From: UBA1359 sp035411265
GTDB lineage: Bacteria > Patescibacteriota > Patescibacteriia > Patescibacteriales > Patescibacteriaceae
DNA length: 19,278 nt
Assembly (NCBI GenBank): GCA_035411265.1
Contig: DAONSQ010000008.1
Coordinates: 1 to 19,278, forward strand
Direction: 5' to 3'
The position numbers were made by a program, and so were the translations under genes. Under the pieces are notes generated by a model, which worked only from the letters and a program-made list of their open reading frames with translations, made no database searches and was not told the origin of the DNA. How positions within the stretch are numbered: position 1 is the first letter of the stretch; every line of letters starts with the position of its first letter. Positions 8,082-13,922 of the stretch are shown one piece after another.

Positions 8082-9207
8082 CTTGGTTTTATTAACAATT
8101 GGTGGCTTGGTGACAATCGGCTGGACAGCTGCTTTTTTTGCGGTTCGTTATGGTTGGACTAATGTTGCCGGTCAAGTTGATCAAGATTCTTCTTGGTATA
8201 ATCAAACTTTGCCTTTAGAAAATAATTATAAGATCGAAACTTCAACCATTGAAGTAATTAGCCTACCAAGGGCAGTAACTAGTTCCTTGGGTATATTGGT
8301 GGACAATCTGACGACTAGCACTGTCTGTCAACTGAAGCTGATTAATCAAGTAGGTTATGCGAATCCAGCTAAAACTTGGCAGACTGCTTTAGCGCGTCCA
8401 GAGCTTGGTTGGCGTTTCGTAACAGCAGCAGCACTTAGTCAGTGGCTGACTTATCGTCAAGGTCAAGAAACAGCAGCTGATGATTCTTTAAAGCAGTGCA
8501 TGAAAGAGTTATTAAATAAACAAGAAACTTTGGATAGTTTAGATTGGTCGGCAAAAAAAGTCTTATTTACTTGGCAAAATGGTGAAGAGTGGGTGGTTAT
8601 TGAAAAGGCTTTAATTAAGGATAGTGAAGTAATCAAGAAGGCGGCTAGTCAAGCTGGGATTAAGCCGCGAATTTTAGTTTCAGCCGCAATTGTGGAGCAA
8701 TTAAGGCTATACTATACTCAGCGAGAGTTGTTTGAAAAATTTTTTAAGCCGTTAAATATTTTAGCTAGCGCCAACAAGATGGCCTGGGGAGTGATGGCGA
8801 TTAAAGAAAAAACAGCCATAGCCATCGAAGAACACTTGAAAGATAAAGAGTCATCTTTTTATTTAGGAGAAAAAACTGAAGCTTTACTGGATATGCCAGC
8901 TGGCAATCAGACCGATATCCGTTACCAAAGACTAACTAATGAAAAAGATCATTATTATTCTTATCTTTATGGTGGCTTATACCTGGCCCAGGTAATTAAG
9001 CAATGGTCGCGGTCTGGCTACGATATTAGTAGTCGCCCTGAGATATTGGTGACTTTATTTAATATCGGCTTTAACAATTCTAAGCCTAAAGACAATCCGC
9101 AAGTTGGTGGTTCTAGAATAAATATTAATGGTCGTGATTATAGTTTTGGCGGACTAGGCTATGAATTTTATTATTCTGAAGCTTTAAATAAAGAATTTCC
9201 TTATTAA
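8047..9207 (+). CDS. Membrane-anchored protein of unknown function, possible muramidase-like domain
   Basis: I do not recognise a named family with certainty. The 386-residue protein has one N-terminal membrane helix (about residues 8-32), so the rest should be outside the cell. The C-terminal half (about 205-386) has the conserved feel of a globular enzyme: ILVSAAIVEQLRLYYTQRE with a candidate catalytic Glu217, NKMAWGVMAIKEKTA, DHYYSYLYGGLYLAQVIKQW, PEILVTLFNIGFNNSKP, and SFGGLGYEFYYS. The helix-with-Glu followed by a SxGxM/W-type segment resembles the layout of lysozyme-fold lytic transglycosylases. That, with its 35-base overlap with mrdA, suggests a wall-remodelling role, but this is inference. 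ATG codons at 8047 and 8050 are both possible starts. It ends the mre run; the next gene has its own promoter. Confidence 0.6.
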   Translation: MMKVKKIIKTISLVLLTIGGLVTIGWTAAFFAVRYGWTNVAGQVDQDSSWYNQTLPLENNYKIETSTIEVISLPRAVTSSLGILVDNLTTSTVCQLKLINQVGYANPAKTWQTALARPELGWRFVTAAALSQWLTYRQGQETAADDSLKQCMKELLNKQETLDSLDWSAKKVLFTWQNGEEWVVIEKALIKDSEVIKKAASQAGIKPRILVSAAIVEQLRLYYTQRELFEKFFKPLNILASANKMAWGVMAIKEKTAIAIEEHLKDKESSFYLGEKTEALLDMPAGNQTDIRYQRLTNEKDHYYSYLYGGLYLAQVIKQWSRSGYDISSRPEILVTLFNIGFNNSKPKDNPQVGGSRININGRDYSFGGLGYEFYYSEALNKEFPY

Positions 9208-9219
9208 GTCCTAATTCCC

Positions 9220-9247
9220 TTGACACCGCTAGGGGGTATGTTATAAT
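9220..9247 (+). promoter_or_regulatory. Strong sigma-70-type promoter for the redox operon
   Basis: TTGACA (9220-9225) and TATAAT (9242-9247) are both perfect consensus hexamers, separated by 16 bases. A TG at 9239-9240 adds an extended -10 element. Transcription should begin near 9254, about 33 bases before the ATG of the CsoR-like gene. It is the best promoter in the window and isolates this operon from the mre run. Confidence 0.85.
9222..9239 (+). promoter_or_regulatory. Candidate CsoR/CstR-type operator in the promoter spacer
   Basis: The spacer between -35 and -10 contains CCGCTAGGGGGTAT (9226-9239). The right half, CTAGGGGGTAT, matches the half-site of the known CsoR/CstR operator type, which is built on a TACCCC-TAGGGG(G)TA palindrome. 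The left half is degenerate: around the CTAG centre, pairs 1, 2, 4 and 5 are symmetric and the outer ones are not. Its position would block RNA polymerase, and the first gene encodes a protein of this regulator family, so autoregulation is likely. Confidence 0.6.
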
Positions 9248-9262
9248 GTCTAAACATTAGAC
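9248..9262 (+). promoter_or_regulatory. Perfect inverted repeat at the transcription start
   Basis: GTCTAA (9248-9253), a 3-base spacer, and TTAGAC (9257-9262) form an exact palindrome directly after the -10 box, covering the predicted start point. It could be a second operator or a small 5' hairpin in the mRNA. It does not resemble the CsoR-type site next to it. Confidence 0.45.
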
Positions 9263-9286
9263 TTAATTCATCTTTAAAATAAAATT

Positions 9287-9547
9287 ATGGCCACAGGATT
9301 TTTTTCTGGAGCACGGACCCCAGAGCAGCGGATTAATATTATTATCGGTCAGCTAACTGCTTTGAAAAAGGCGATAGCTAATGGCAAATCAGATTGTTCT
9401 TCAGTAATTACTCAAATTAAAGCAACCAAGTCGGGTTTAGATGCGGTAATGGAAAAGGTTTTGGAAGAACAGCTTGATCGTTGCCTAAAAACAGTTAAGA
9501 GCAAGCCGGAAGTTAAAAAGATTTTTAATTACGCTTTAAGAAAATAG
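9287..9547 (+). CDS. CsoR/CstR/FrmR-family transcriptional repressor
   Basis: This small all-helical regulator (86 residues) belongs to the DUF156 family, whose members repress promoters until they bind Cu(I), Ni, formaldehyde or persulfide. The family pattern is clear: QRINIIIGQLTALKKAI (14-30), a Cys in KSDCSSVITQIKATKSGLD (C37), and LEEQLDRCL (59-67) with C66. Cu(I)-binding CsoR uses a Cys-His-Cys triad with the His 25 residues after the first Cys; here that position is Gln62, while both Cys are kept at the right spacing (29 apart). This argues against classical copper binding and fits a dithiol sensor such as the persulfide-responsive CstR. Neighbouring thioredoxin genes support a thiol signal. 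The sensor type is inference; family membership is firm. Confidence 0.88.
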   Translation: MATGFFSGARTPEQRINIIIGQLTALKKAIANGKSDCSSVITQIKATKSGLDAVMEKVLEEQLDRCLKTVKSKPEVKKIFNYALRK

Positions 9548-9604
9548 ATTGATTGAAAATTGAATTGATTAAAAATTTTTGTTTAGTAATTTAAGTTTAC
9601 ACCT

Positions 9605-9937
9605 ATGTCTGAAATTTTAGAGTTAACGGCTGATAACTTTAAAGCCGAAGTTTTAGAAAGTTCTTTGCCTGTAGTTGTTGATTTTTGGGCTCCGTGGTGT
9701 GGGGCTTGTAAAATAATGGCGCCGATGATTGACGATTTAGCTAGCCAGTTGGCTGGTCAAGTAAAGATTGTTAAAGTTGATGCTAATGATCCGGTTAATC
9801 AGTCATTATTAACTGAGTATGGCGTTCAAGGATTGCCAACAATCAAAATTTTTAAGGCTGGCCAAGTCGTCGGTGAAATGAGCGGCTTAAGGCAGCAGGA
9901 TGCTTTAAAGAGTGATATTTTAGCTAAAATAGCTTAA
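9605..9937 (+). CDS. trxA: Thioredoxin with CGAC active site
   Basis: This 110-residue cytoplasmic dithiol-disulfide oxidoreductase has a single thioredoxin fold. VVVDFWAPWCGACKIMAP (residues 23-40) holds the redox pair C32 and C35, and the cis-proline is P78 in GLPTIKIF. The active site is C-G-A-C where almost all thioredoxins have C-G-P-C; loss of that Pro generally changes the redox potential, usually making the protein less reducing. It is 57 bases after the CsoR-like gene, with no convincing promoter between, and one base before the reductase gene, so the three genes probably form one operon. Confidence 0.94.
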   Translation: MSEILELTADNFKAEVLESSLPVVVDFWAPWCGACKIMAPMIDDLASQLAGQVKIVKVDANDPVNQSLLTEYGVQGLPTIKIFKAGQVVGEMSGLRQQDALKSDILAKIA

Positions 9938-9938
9938 T

Positions 9939-10865
9939 ATGGCAGAGCAGATTTACGATTTAGTTATTGTTGGAGCTGGTCCAGCCGGTCTGACTGCCTC
10001 AATCTATGCTAGCCGCTATAAGGTAAAACATGCGGTTGTTGGTCCGCTGTCTGGCGGAACTATGACTGAGGCTCATCGGATTTGTAATTTTCCTAGTGAA
10101 GTCAGTATAAATGGTTGGGAGTTGGCACAAAAAATTGAAACCAACGCGCGGGGATTGGGCGCCGAAATAATTGTTAGCGAAGTAACGGAAATTTCTGGGA
10201 GTTATCCGGAATTTTTGATTAAATTAGCTAGTGGTCAAAACTTAACTGCTAAAACTATCCTTTTGGCTACTGGTACTAAGCGTCGCCATTTGGGTGATGA
10301 AAAAGAGCAAGTTTTACTGGGTAAAGGTCTAGCCTATTGCGCTACTTGTGATGGTCCGTTTTTTAAAGATAAGATTGTCGGTGTTTTGGGTGGTGGCAAT
10401 AGTGCAGCTACAGCAGTTTTGTATCTAGCTGATATTGCTAAAGAAGTGTATTGGATTTATAGCGGTGCGACGCCAAACTCAGCTGAACCAAGCTGGCTGG
10501 AGGAAATCAGTAAGAGAGCTAATATAAAACAGCAAGCCAATAGCCGGATTAACAAGTTATTGGGTGAAGAAAGATTGACTGGCGTAGAAATCAATCAAAA
10601 TGGCGAGATGATGGAACTTTCTTTGGATGGTTTATTTATTGAAATCGGCAGCGATCCGGCCACTGGTGTTTTTCAAACCATGGGTGGACAAGTTGATGAA
10701 CGAGGCTATATTATTGTTGATAATCAACAAAAGACAGATTTGTCAGGGGTTTGGGCGGCTGGCGACACCACGACTGCCTCTAATGGCTTAAGGCAGATTA
10801 TTACTGCTTGTGGTGAAGGAGCAATTGCGGCTGATAGTATTTTTCGCTTTTTGCAAAAAAAATAA
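9939..10865 (+). CDS. trxB: Thioredoxin reductase-like flavoprotein with an unusual NAD(P)-binding region
   Basis: This 308-residue FAD enzyme of the thioredoxin reductase family would reduce the thioredoxin encoded just upstream. The FAD motif VGAGPAGL is at 11-18, the redox-active CATC is at 134-137, the second dinucleotide fold GGGNSA is at 151-156, and the C-terminal FAD motif GVWAAGDTTT with RQIITACGEGAIAA completes the fold. In NADPH-dependent members the second fold is followed by an HRR...R motif that binds the 2'-phosphate. Here the equivalent stretch reads VYWIYSGATPNS (170-181) with no such basic residues. It may use NADH or another reductant instead of NADPH; that is inference. 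The gene ends shortly before a hairpin terminator. Confidence 0.87.
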   Translation: MAEQIYDLVIVGAGPAGLTASIYASRYKVKHAVVGPLSGGTMTEAHRICNFPSEVSINGWELAQKIETNARGLGAEIIVSEVTEISGSYPEFLIKLASGQNLTAKTILLATGTKRRHLGDEKEQVLLGKGLAYCATCDGPFFKDKIVGVLGGGNSAATAVLYLADIAKEVYWIYSGATPNSAEPSWLEEISKRANIKQQANSRINKLLGEERLTGVEINQNGEMMELSLDGLFIEIGSDPATGVFQTMGGQVDERGYIIVDNQQKTDLSGVWAAGDTTTASNGLRQIITACGEGAIAADSIFRFLQKK

Positions 10866-10890
10866 AAATAGCAAAAGTTTAGTTACCTTA

Positions 10891-10927
10891 AAAACACTAG
10901 CCTAAATTATTGGGCTAGTGTTTTAGT
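10891..10927 (+). terminator. Factor-independent terminator after trxB
   Basis: AAAACACTAGCC (10891-10902) and GGCTAGTGTTTT (10913-10924) form a perfect 12-bp stem with a 10-base loop. The final T residues are partly inside the stem, and the A run on the left means it may work from either direction. It closes the redox operon just before the next promoter. Confidence 0.8.
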
Positions 10928-10928
10928 A

Positions 10929-10957
10929 TTGACAAAATTTTAAAAGTATGTTAGATT
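10929..10957 (+). promoter_or_regulatory. Promoter for the Wzz-like gene
   Basis: TTGACA (10929-10934), a 17-base spacer, and TAGATT (10952-10957) preceded by TG at 10949-10950. This has the same design as the redox promoter (perfect -35, extended -10, TATGTTA context). The start point would be near 10964, about 30 bases upstream of the ATG. Confidence 0.6.
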
Positions 10958-10993
10958 AGGAGGTCAATAATTTTATAAAAGAAAAATAAGCAA

Positions 10994-11863
10994 ATGGCGT
11001 ATTCTTTTGGACAAATAATTAAAAAGAAACAGTCGATTATCTGGTGGTGGTTGATTGGTGTTTTAGCTGTGGTAACGCTGGTTAGTTTTATTCAGCCTTT
11101 AAAATATTCGGCCGAAAGCCAAGTATTAGTGGTACCAGACTATCGCCAGACAACTGATCCTTATCAGATTTCCAAGACTAATGAATACTTAAGCTCGTTG
11201 CTGGCTCAAGTAACTTATTCTAGTTCCTTTTTTGAAGCTACCGCTAAGCCGGAATATCAGATTGATGCGACCTATTTTGGCAATACTTCCAAAAAGCGCA
11301 TGAGCAAATGGCAAAAGACTATCGAAGTCAAAGCTTTGAATGACTCAGGGATTATTAGCGTTAAAGCTTATCACCCCGATAAACAGCAGGCAGAAAAATT
11401 GGTTCGAGCGATTAATTATAATTTGATCACTAAAAATAATTTTTATCATGGCTTAGGTGATAAGGTGGTTTTAAAAGTTATCGATGAACCTTTGGTTTCT
11501 TTGTGGCCAGCTAAGCCTAACTTGCCAGTTAATTTTGCTCTAGCTTTTATTTTAGGCTTGTTACTGGGGTTAATTCATATTTATTTGACTAGTGCTGAGG
11601 ATGAATATAGCGAGATTGATGAAGCGGTTATCAATTGGCCTAGTTCAGAGGTAGTGGAGGAGTATGTTAGCGAACCGATCGTAACTCAAACCGAAGTAGC
11701 AGAAGCAGTTGGACAAGAAGTTGTGACTGAACAAGAGGTTGAAAATGAACCAATGGTGAATAATTTTGTGCCGCAAAATTTAGTCATGGAGACAATTATA
11801 GATGGTCAAGATATTACGGAAAACTTGTCTCGTGGCGGTAATATTGATAATATTTTTCGTTAG
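10994..11863 (+). CDS. Wzz-like polysaccharide chain-length determinant
   Basis: The 289-residue protein has the Wzz/polysaccharide co-polymerase layout: a short cytoplasmic start, membrane helix 1 (about 14-33), an extracytoplasmic domain of about 145 residues with helical and beta parts, then a Pro-rich entry (WPAKPNLPVN, 171-180) into membrane helix 2 (about 180-198). Such proteins set the length of surface polysaccharide made by Wzy-type polymerases. The C-terminal tail (199-289) is cytoplasmic, acidic and rich in Glu and Val. No Walker A/B kinase domain is fused or adjacent, so if a tyrosine kinase partner exists it is elsewhere. The O-antigen ligase/polymerase-type gene and glycosyltransferases downstream fit this role. 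There is no ribosome binding site near the ATG. Confidence 0.78.
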   Translation: MAYSFGQIIKKKQSIIWWWLIGVLAVVTLVSFIQPLKYSAESQVLVVPDYRQTTDPYQISKTNEYLSSLLAQVTYSSSFFEATAKPEYQIDATYFGNTSKKRMSKWQKTIEVKALNDSGIISVKAYHPDKQQAEKLVRAINYNLITKNNFYHGLGDKVVLKVIDEPLVSLWPAKPNLPVNFALAFILGLLLGLIHIYLTSAEDEYSEIDEAVINWPSSEVVEEYVSEPIVTQTEVAEAVGQEVVTEQEVENEPMVNNFVPQNLVMETIIDGQDITENLSRGGNIDNIFR

Positions 11864-11935
11864 TTAAGTTTTTTAGTTGGTCAGCTTGTTTGGCCGGCTA
11901 AGGAACCGCAATTAGCGGAGTACTTTAAAAAATAA
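11864..11935 (+). pseudogene. Possible 3' gene remnant in frame after the Wzz-like stop
   Basis: Directly after the TAG of the Wzz-like gene the same frame stays open for 23 more codons to a TAA at 11933-11935. The tail reads like real protein, WPAKEPQLAEYFKK, with Trp, Pro and Lys codons unlike A+T-rich spacer. The most likely reading is the leftover end of a gene whose body was lost when the following cassette arrived. Stop readthrough of the Wzz-like gene is possible but less likely. I cannot identify the parent gene. Confidence 0.3.
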
Positions 11936-11945
11936 ATAAAAAAAC

Positions 11946-11957
11946 GCCCTACGGGGC
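11946..11957 (+). other. Small GC hairpin with UACG tetraloop in the LysM gene leader
   Basis: GCCC (11946-11949), TACG, GGGC (11954-11957) form a 4-bp stem closed by C(UACG)G, a member of the exceptionally stable UNCG tetraloop class. It sits directly upstream of the ribosome binding site of the LysM gene and may stabilise or structure the 5' end of the mRNA. Confidence 0.4.
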
Positions 11958-11958
11958 A

Positions 11959-11965
11959 GGGGAGG
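11959..11965 (+). promoter_or_regulatory. Strong ribosome binding site of the LysM gene
   Basis: GGGGAGG (11959-11965) is five bases before the ATG at 11971. The 19-base string GGGAGGAAAAAATGAAGAA is repeated exactly at the start of the next gene (13013-13031). Strong sites like this are absent from nearly all other genes in the window. Confidence 0.8.
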
Positions 11966-11970
11966 AAAAA

Positions 11971-13008
11971 ATGAAGAAGTTTTTTTTACTTCTAGTTGCC
12001 GTTATATTTGTTTCATTAGTTTATGGGGCAAACTATACGGTAAAGGCCGGTGATACTCTAGCGAGCATTGCTGCGGCTCATGGAAAGACACTGCAAGAGT
12101 TGGCTCAGATAAATGGGATTGAACCCCCTTATATTATCTGGGTTGGCATGGAACTACAGCTTGCACAGCTTGCTGGGTCAGATCAGCAAATCTCAACCGT
12201 TCAGCAGCAGGGTAGTTCAAACGTTGGCGGCAATTTATTGTTACCTAGTAGTATGACTACTCAGAGCGTTGTCCAAAACACTAATCAAAACCCAATTAAA
12301 AACATTTTCCATTTAAATAAAATGGCCAATGTTTCCGCTGGGGTCGGTTGGTTCTGGAATGGTGACGGTGGTGGTGATTTTCGTTACGGCAATTTTACCT
12401 GGCGACCAATCGGTGCCAGCAAGATGAACGCGGGAATCTTTGCCGAATTTGGTAATGATTTCTGTGGTTACGGAAATTACCATCAGTCAGGCCAAACTGT
12501 TAAAGTCGGCCTGGCACCAGAACTTTGTTTCGGTGGGAAATGGTTTAACTATTGGGGCCTGAAAGGTCTTTATGGGTTTAACCGGGTTGAAGGCCGTAGC
12601 GGCGTTAACTGGTCCAAGACCCAGGAGAACAAGTTGTGGGTAGCTGATCTTTGGATTGATGCCTATAGCAAACCCTCTCAAAAGTGGTTGGCTAAGTCTT
12701 CGTTATCAGCCAGCTACACTGGACAGATTAAGTCCGAAGCTGTAGCTGATAATGCTGGGACGTTACAAAAAGTTCAGTCTTATTCGCCTCGTCAGACCAA
12801 TGCTTATCTTGAGCAGTGGTTGTACAAAGGTGCGAAGGCTGGACTATTCGTTCGCGGTGGTTATCGCCATATTCATGGCGAAATGCGCGGACAGGACCGT
12901 GGTTTTGAAGGGGTTGGAATTCAATTTCATAAGGTGAAAGCTTTTTATGAAGTTGAAAACACAAAAAAACAACAGAATCAAAAAATAGAACTCTCAATCG
13001 AGTTCTAA
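11971..13008 (+). CDS. Secreted LysM protein with C-terminal beta-barrel-like domain
   Basis: The 345-residue protein starts with a signal peptide (about residues 1-20), followed by one LysM domain (about 21-65: YTVKAGDTLASIA, QELAQINGI, IWVGMELQL) that should bind peptidoglycan or a related glycan. A Ser/Gln/Asn-rich linker (about 66-110) leads to a 235-residue C-terminal region. This is full of alternating hydrophobic and polar residues with many Trp, Tyr, Phe and Gly, for example AGIFAEFGNDF, YWGLKGLYGFN, AGLFVRGGYRH, and it ends KIELSIEF with a terminal Phe. This pattern, including the last strand, resembles an outer-membrane beta-barrel with its assembly signal. C165 and C186 could form a disulfide. 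The barrel call is from pattern only. Base and codon use differ from the flanking housekeeping genes. It has a strong ribosome binding site and is followed after 15 bases by a second envelope protein gene. Confidence 0.7.
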   Translation: MKKFFLLLVAVIFVSLVYGANYTVKAGDTLASIAAAHGKTLQELAQINGIEPPYIIWVGMELQLAQLAGSDQQISTVQQQGSSNVGGNLLLPSSMTTQSVVQNTNQNPIKNIFHLNKMANVSAGVGWFWNGDGGGDFRYGNFTWRPIGASKMNAGIFAEFGNDFCGYGNYHQSGQTVKVGLAPELCFGGKWFNYWGLKGLYGFNRVEGRSGVNWSKTQENKLWVADLWIDAYSKPSQKWLAKSSLSASYTGQIKSEAVADNAGTLQKVQSYSPRQTNAYLEQWLYKGAKAGLFVRGGYRHIHGEMRGQDRGFEGVGIQFHKVKAFYEVENTKKQQNQKIELSIEF

Positions 13009-13012
13009 AATA

Positions 13013-13018
13013 GGGAGG
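13013..13018 (+). promoter_or_regulatory. Strong ribosome binding site of the coiled-coil protein gene
   Basis: GGGAGG (13013-13018) precedes the ATG at 13024 by five bases, within a 19-base string identical to that at the start of the LysM gene. This sets the start of the downstream gene with confidence. Confidence 0.8.
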
Positions 13019-13023
13019 AAAAA

Positions 13024-13848
13024 ATGAAGAAAATAACTCTGTCCGGAATAATTGTTGGCGCTGTTGCTGTAATCGTGTTGATGGTTGCTTTATTATTAAG
13101 CAACTGTTCAACAACTAAGGTTGTAAAAGATCTCGGCGCTCAAGTCGGTCAGTTGGCCGAAACGGTAGTTGGGATTGATAAAAAAGTTGACGATATTAAA
13201 ACCGTCGTCGACTCCAATCAGGTGCTACTCCAAGCAGCCACCTATTACGCCATGAAAACCTCAAAAGACACCGATACTCTGAAAATCAGAGTTATCCAGT
13301 GTCAAAAGGCGATTGCGAAGCCAAAAATTGTCTATCGCGATCGTCCGGTCAAAAATCAAGTTGTCGAAAAACAGACTGTTAAACAACAGGATGTTGGACG
13401 ACAGACTGTTCAGCAGCAGGACACCGGTTCAGCTCAGCAGTCTTCTGTTCAACAGTCTTCGACTGGCGGAAATGAGGCAGTTGTTGGTACTATCCAAAGT
13501 AATGTCAGTAGCGGTGGCGCAGCTACCGAGTTCTGTATTTATTTTGGCAACGATAAGTTCCTTTTCTGGGAACTGATCAACAATTTAGGCCATAGTTTTG
13601 ATAAGGTTGTGCCGAACCAGTACGGTCGGCCAGCCAACATGGTTTTAAAACCAGGCGAATCCAGTAATGGAATCGACTATGATGGCAATATGGTAAAGAT
13701 ACCAGTTGTCGCCGTAAAGGCCTGGTATCGGGAAATCTTTGGCAGTGAGATGCCAAATGATTTCAAGCCGTACCTCAGAGGCAATCGGACCGCTTGGTCA
13801 GATCGCCCGATGAGCAAGTCCGGCAACTATTACGTCATTAGATTTTAA
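13024..13848 (+). CDS. Membrane- or lipid-anchored coiled-coil/Gln-rich envelope protein, unknown function
   Basis: I do not recognise this 274-residue protein. A hydrophobic N-terminal segment (about 5-27) ends in LLLSNC28, which resembles a lipobox but has Asn at -1, so it may be a lipoprotein or a simple membrane anchor. Residues about 31-97 look like an alpha-helical coiled coil (VKDLGAQVGQLAETVVGIDKK). A low-complexity Gln/Ser/Val linker (about 108-165) carries two copies of a ten-residue unit (QTVKQQDVGR, QTVQQQDTGS). The C-terminal domain (about 166-274) is compact, with FCIYFGNDKFLFWELINN, KPGESSNGIDYDGN and a final NYYVIRF; like the LysM protein it ends in Phe. The design is a stalk that could span the wall and hold a terminal domain. 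Cotranscription with the LysM gene (15-base gap, same start signal) suggests the two act together. Confidence 0.6.
   Translation: MKKITLSGIIVGAVAVIVLMVALLLSNCSTTKVVKDLGAQVGQLAETVVGIDKKVDDIKTVVDSNQVLLQAATYYAMKTSKDTDTLKIRVIQCQKAIAKPKIVYRDRPVKNQVVEKQTVKQQDVGRQTVQQQDTGSAQQSSVQQSSTGGNEAVVGTIQSNVSSGGAATEFCIYFGNDKFLFWELINNLGHSFDKVVPNQYGRPANMVLKPGESSNGIDYDGNMVKIPVVAVKAWYREIFGSEMPNDFKPYLRGNRTAWSDRPMSKSGNYYVIRF
13371..13430 (+). repeat. Two 30-bp tandem repeats in the Gln-rich linker
   Basis: ACAGACTGTT begins both units (13371 and 13401), followed by a variable AAACAACAGG or CAGCAGCAGG and a GA(T/C)-type end. The units encode the ten-residue linker repeat. A shorter CAGTCTTC repeat follows near 13439-13460. 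Such repeats commonly vary in copy number between strains. Confidence 0.6.
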
Positions 13849-13878
13849 AATCTGGTGGCGTAAAAAAATAACACTTTC

Positions 13879-13910
13879 AAGGGCGGCCTAAAAAACCGCC
13901 CTTACTTTTT
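13879..13910 (+). terminator. Hairpin terminator after the envelope protein pair
   Basis: AAGGGCGG (13879-13886) and CCGCCCTT (13896-13903) form a perfect 8-bp GC-rich stem with a 9-base loop, followed by AC and five T residues. The ribosome binding site of the next gene starts immediately after it, so it may act as a partial terminator rather than a full stop. Confidence 0.7.
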
Positions 13911-13917
13911 AAGGAGG
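13911..13917 (+). promoter_or_regulatory. Strong ribosome binding site of the glycosidase-like gene
   Basis: AAGGAGG (13911-13917) lies five bases before the ATG at 13923. A competing ATG at 13918 opens only ATG-AAA-TGA and is not a gene start. This is the third strong site in the block. Confidence 0.75.
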
Positions 13918-13922
13918 ATGAA

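Noticed and set aside
9548..9604. Separate promoter for trxA in the 57-base gap.
   Set aside because: The TTGATT and TAATTT-like strings are A+T-rich noise without a good pair at the proper spacing. Cotranscription from the upstream consensus promoter is more likely.
10958..10963. AGGAGG as ribosome binding site for the Wzz-like gene.
   Set aside because: It is about 30 bases before the ATG and lies at or just upstream of the predicted transcription start, so it would hardly be in the mRNA.
11861..11863. Programmed readthrough of the Wzz-like TAG.
   Set aside because: TAG ends three other genes here without coding extension, and the protein already has a full two-helix layout plus tail. A relic is simpler.
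12728..13114. 128-codon open frame on the minus strand across the LysM and coiled-coil genes.
   Set aside because: It spans the end of one convincing + strand gene, the intergenic start signal and the start of another. Its translation is Gln/Arg/Phe-rich without domain character, as expected for an antisense shadow.
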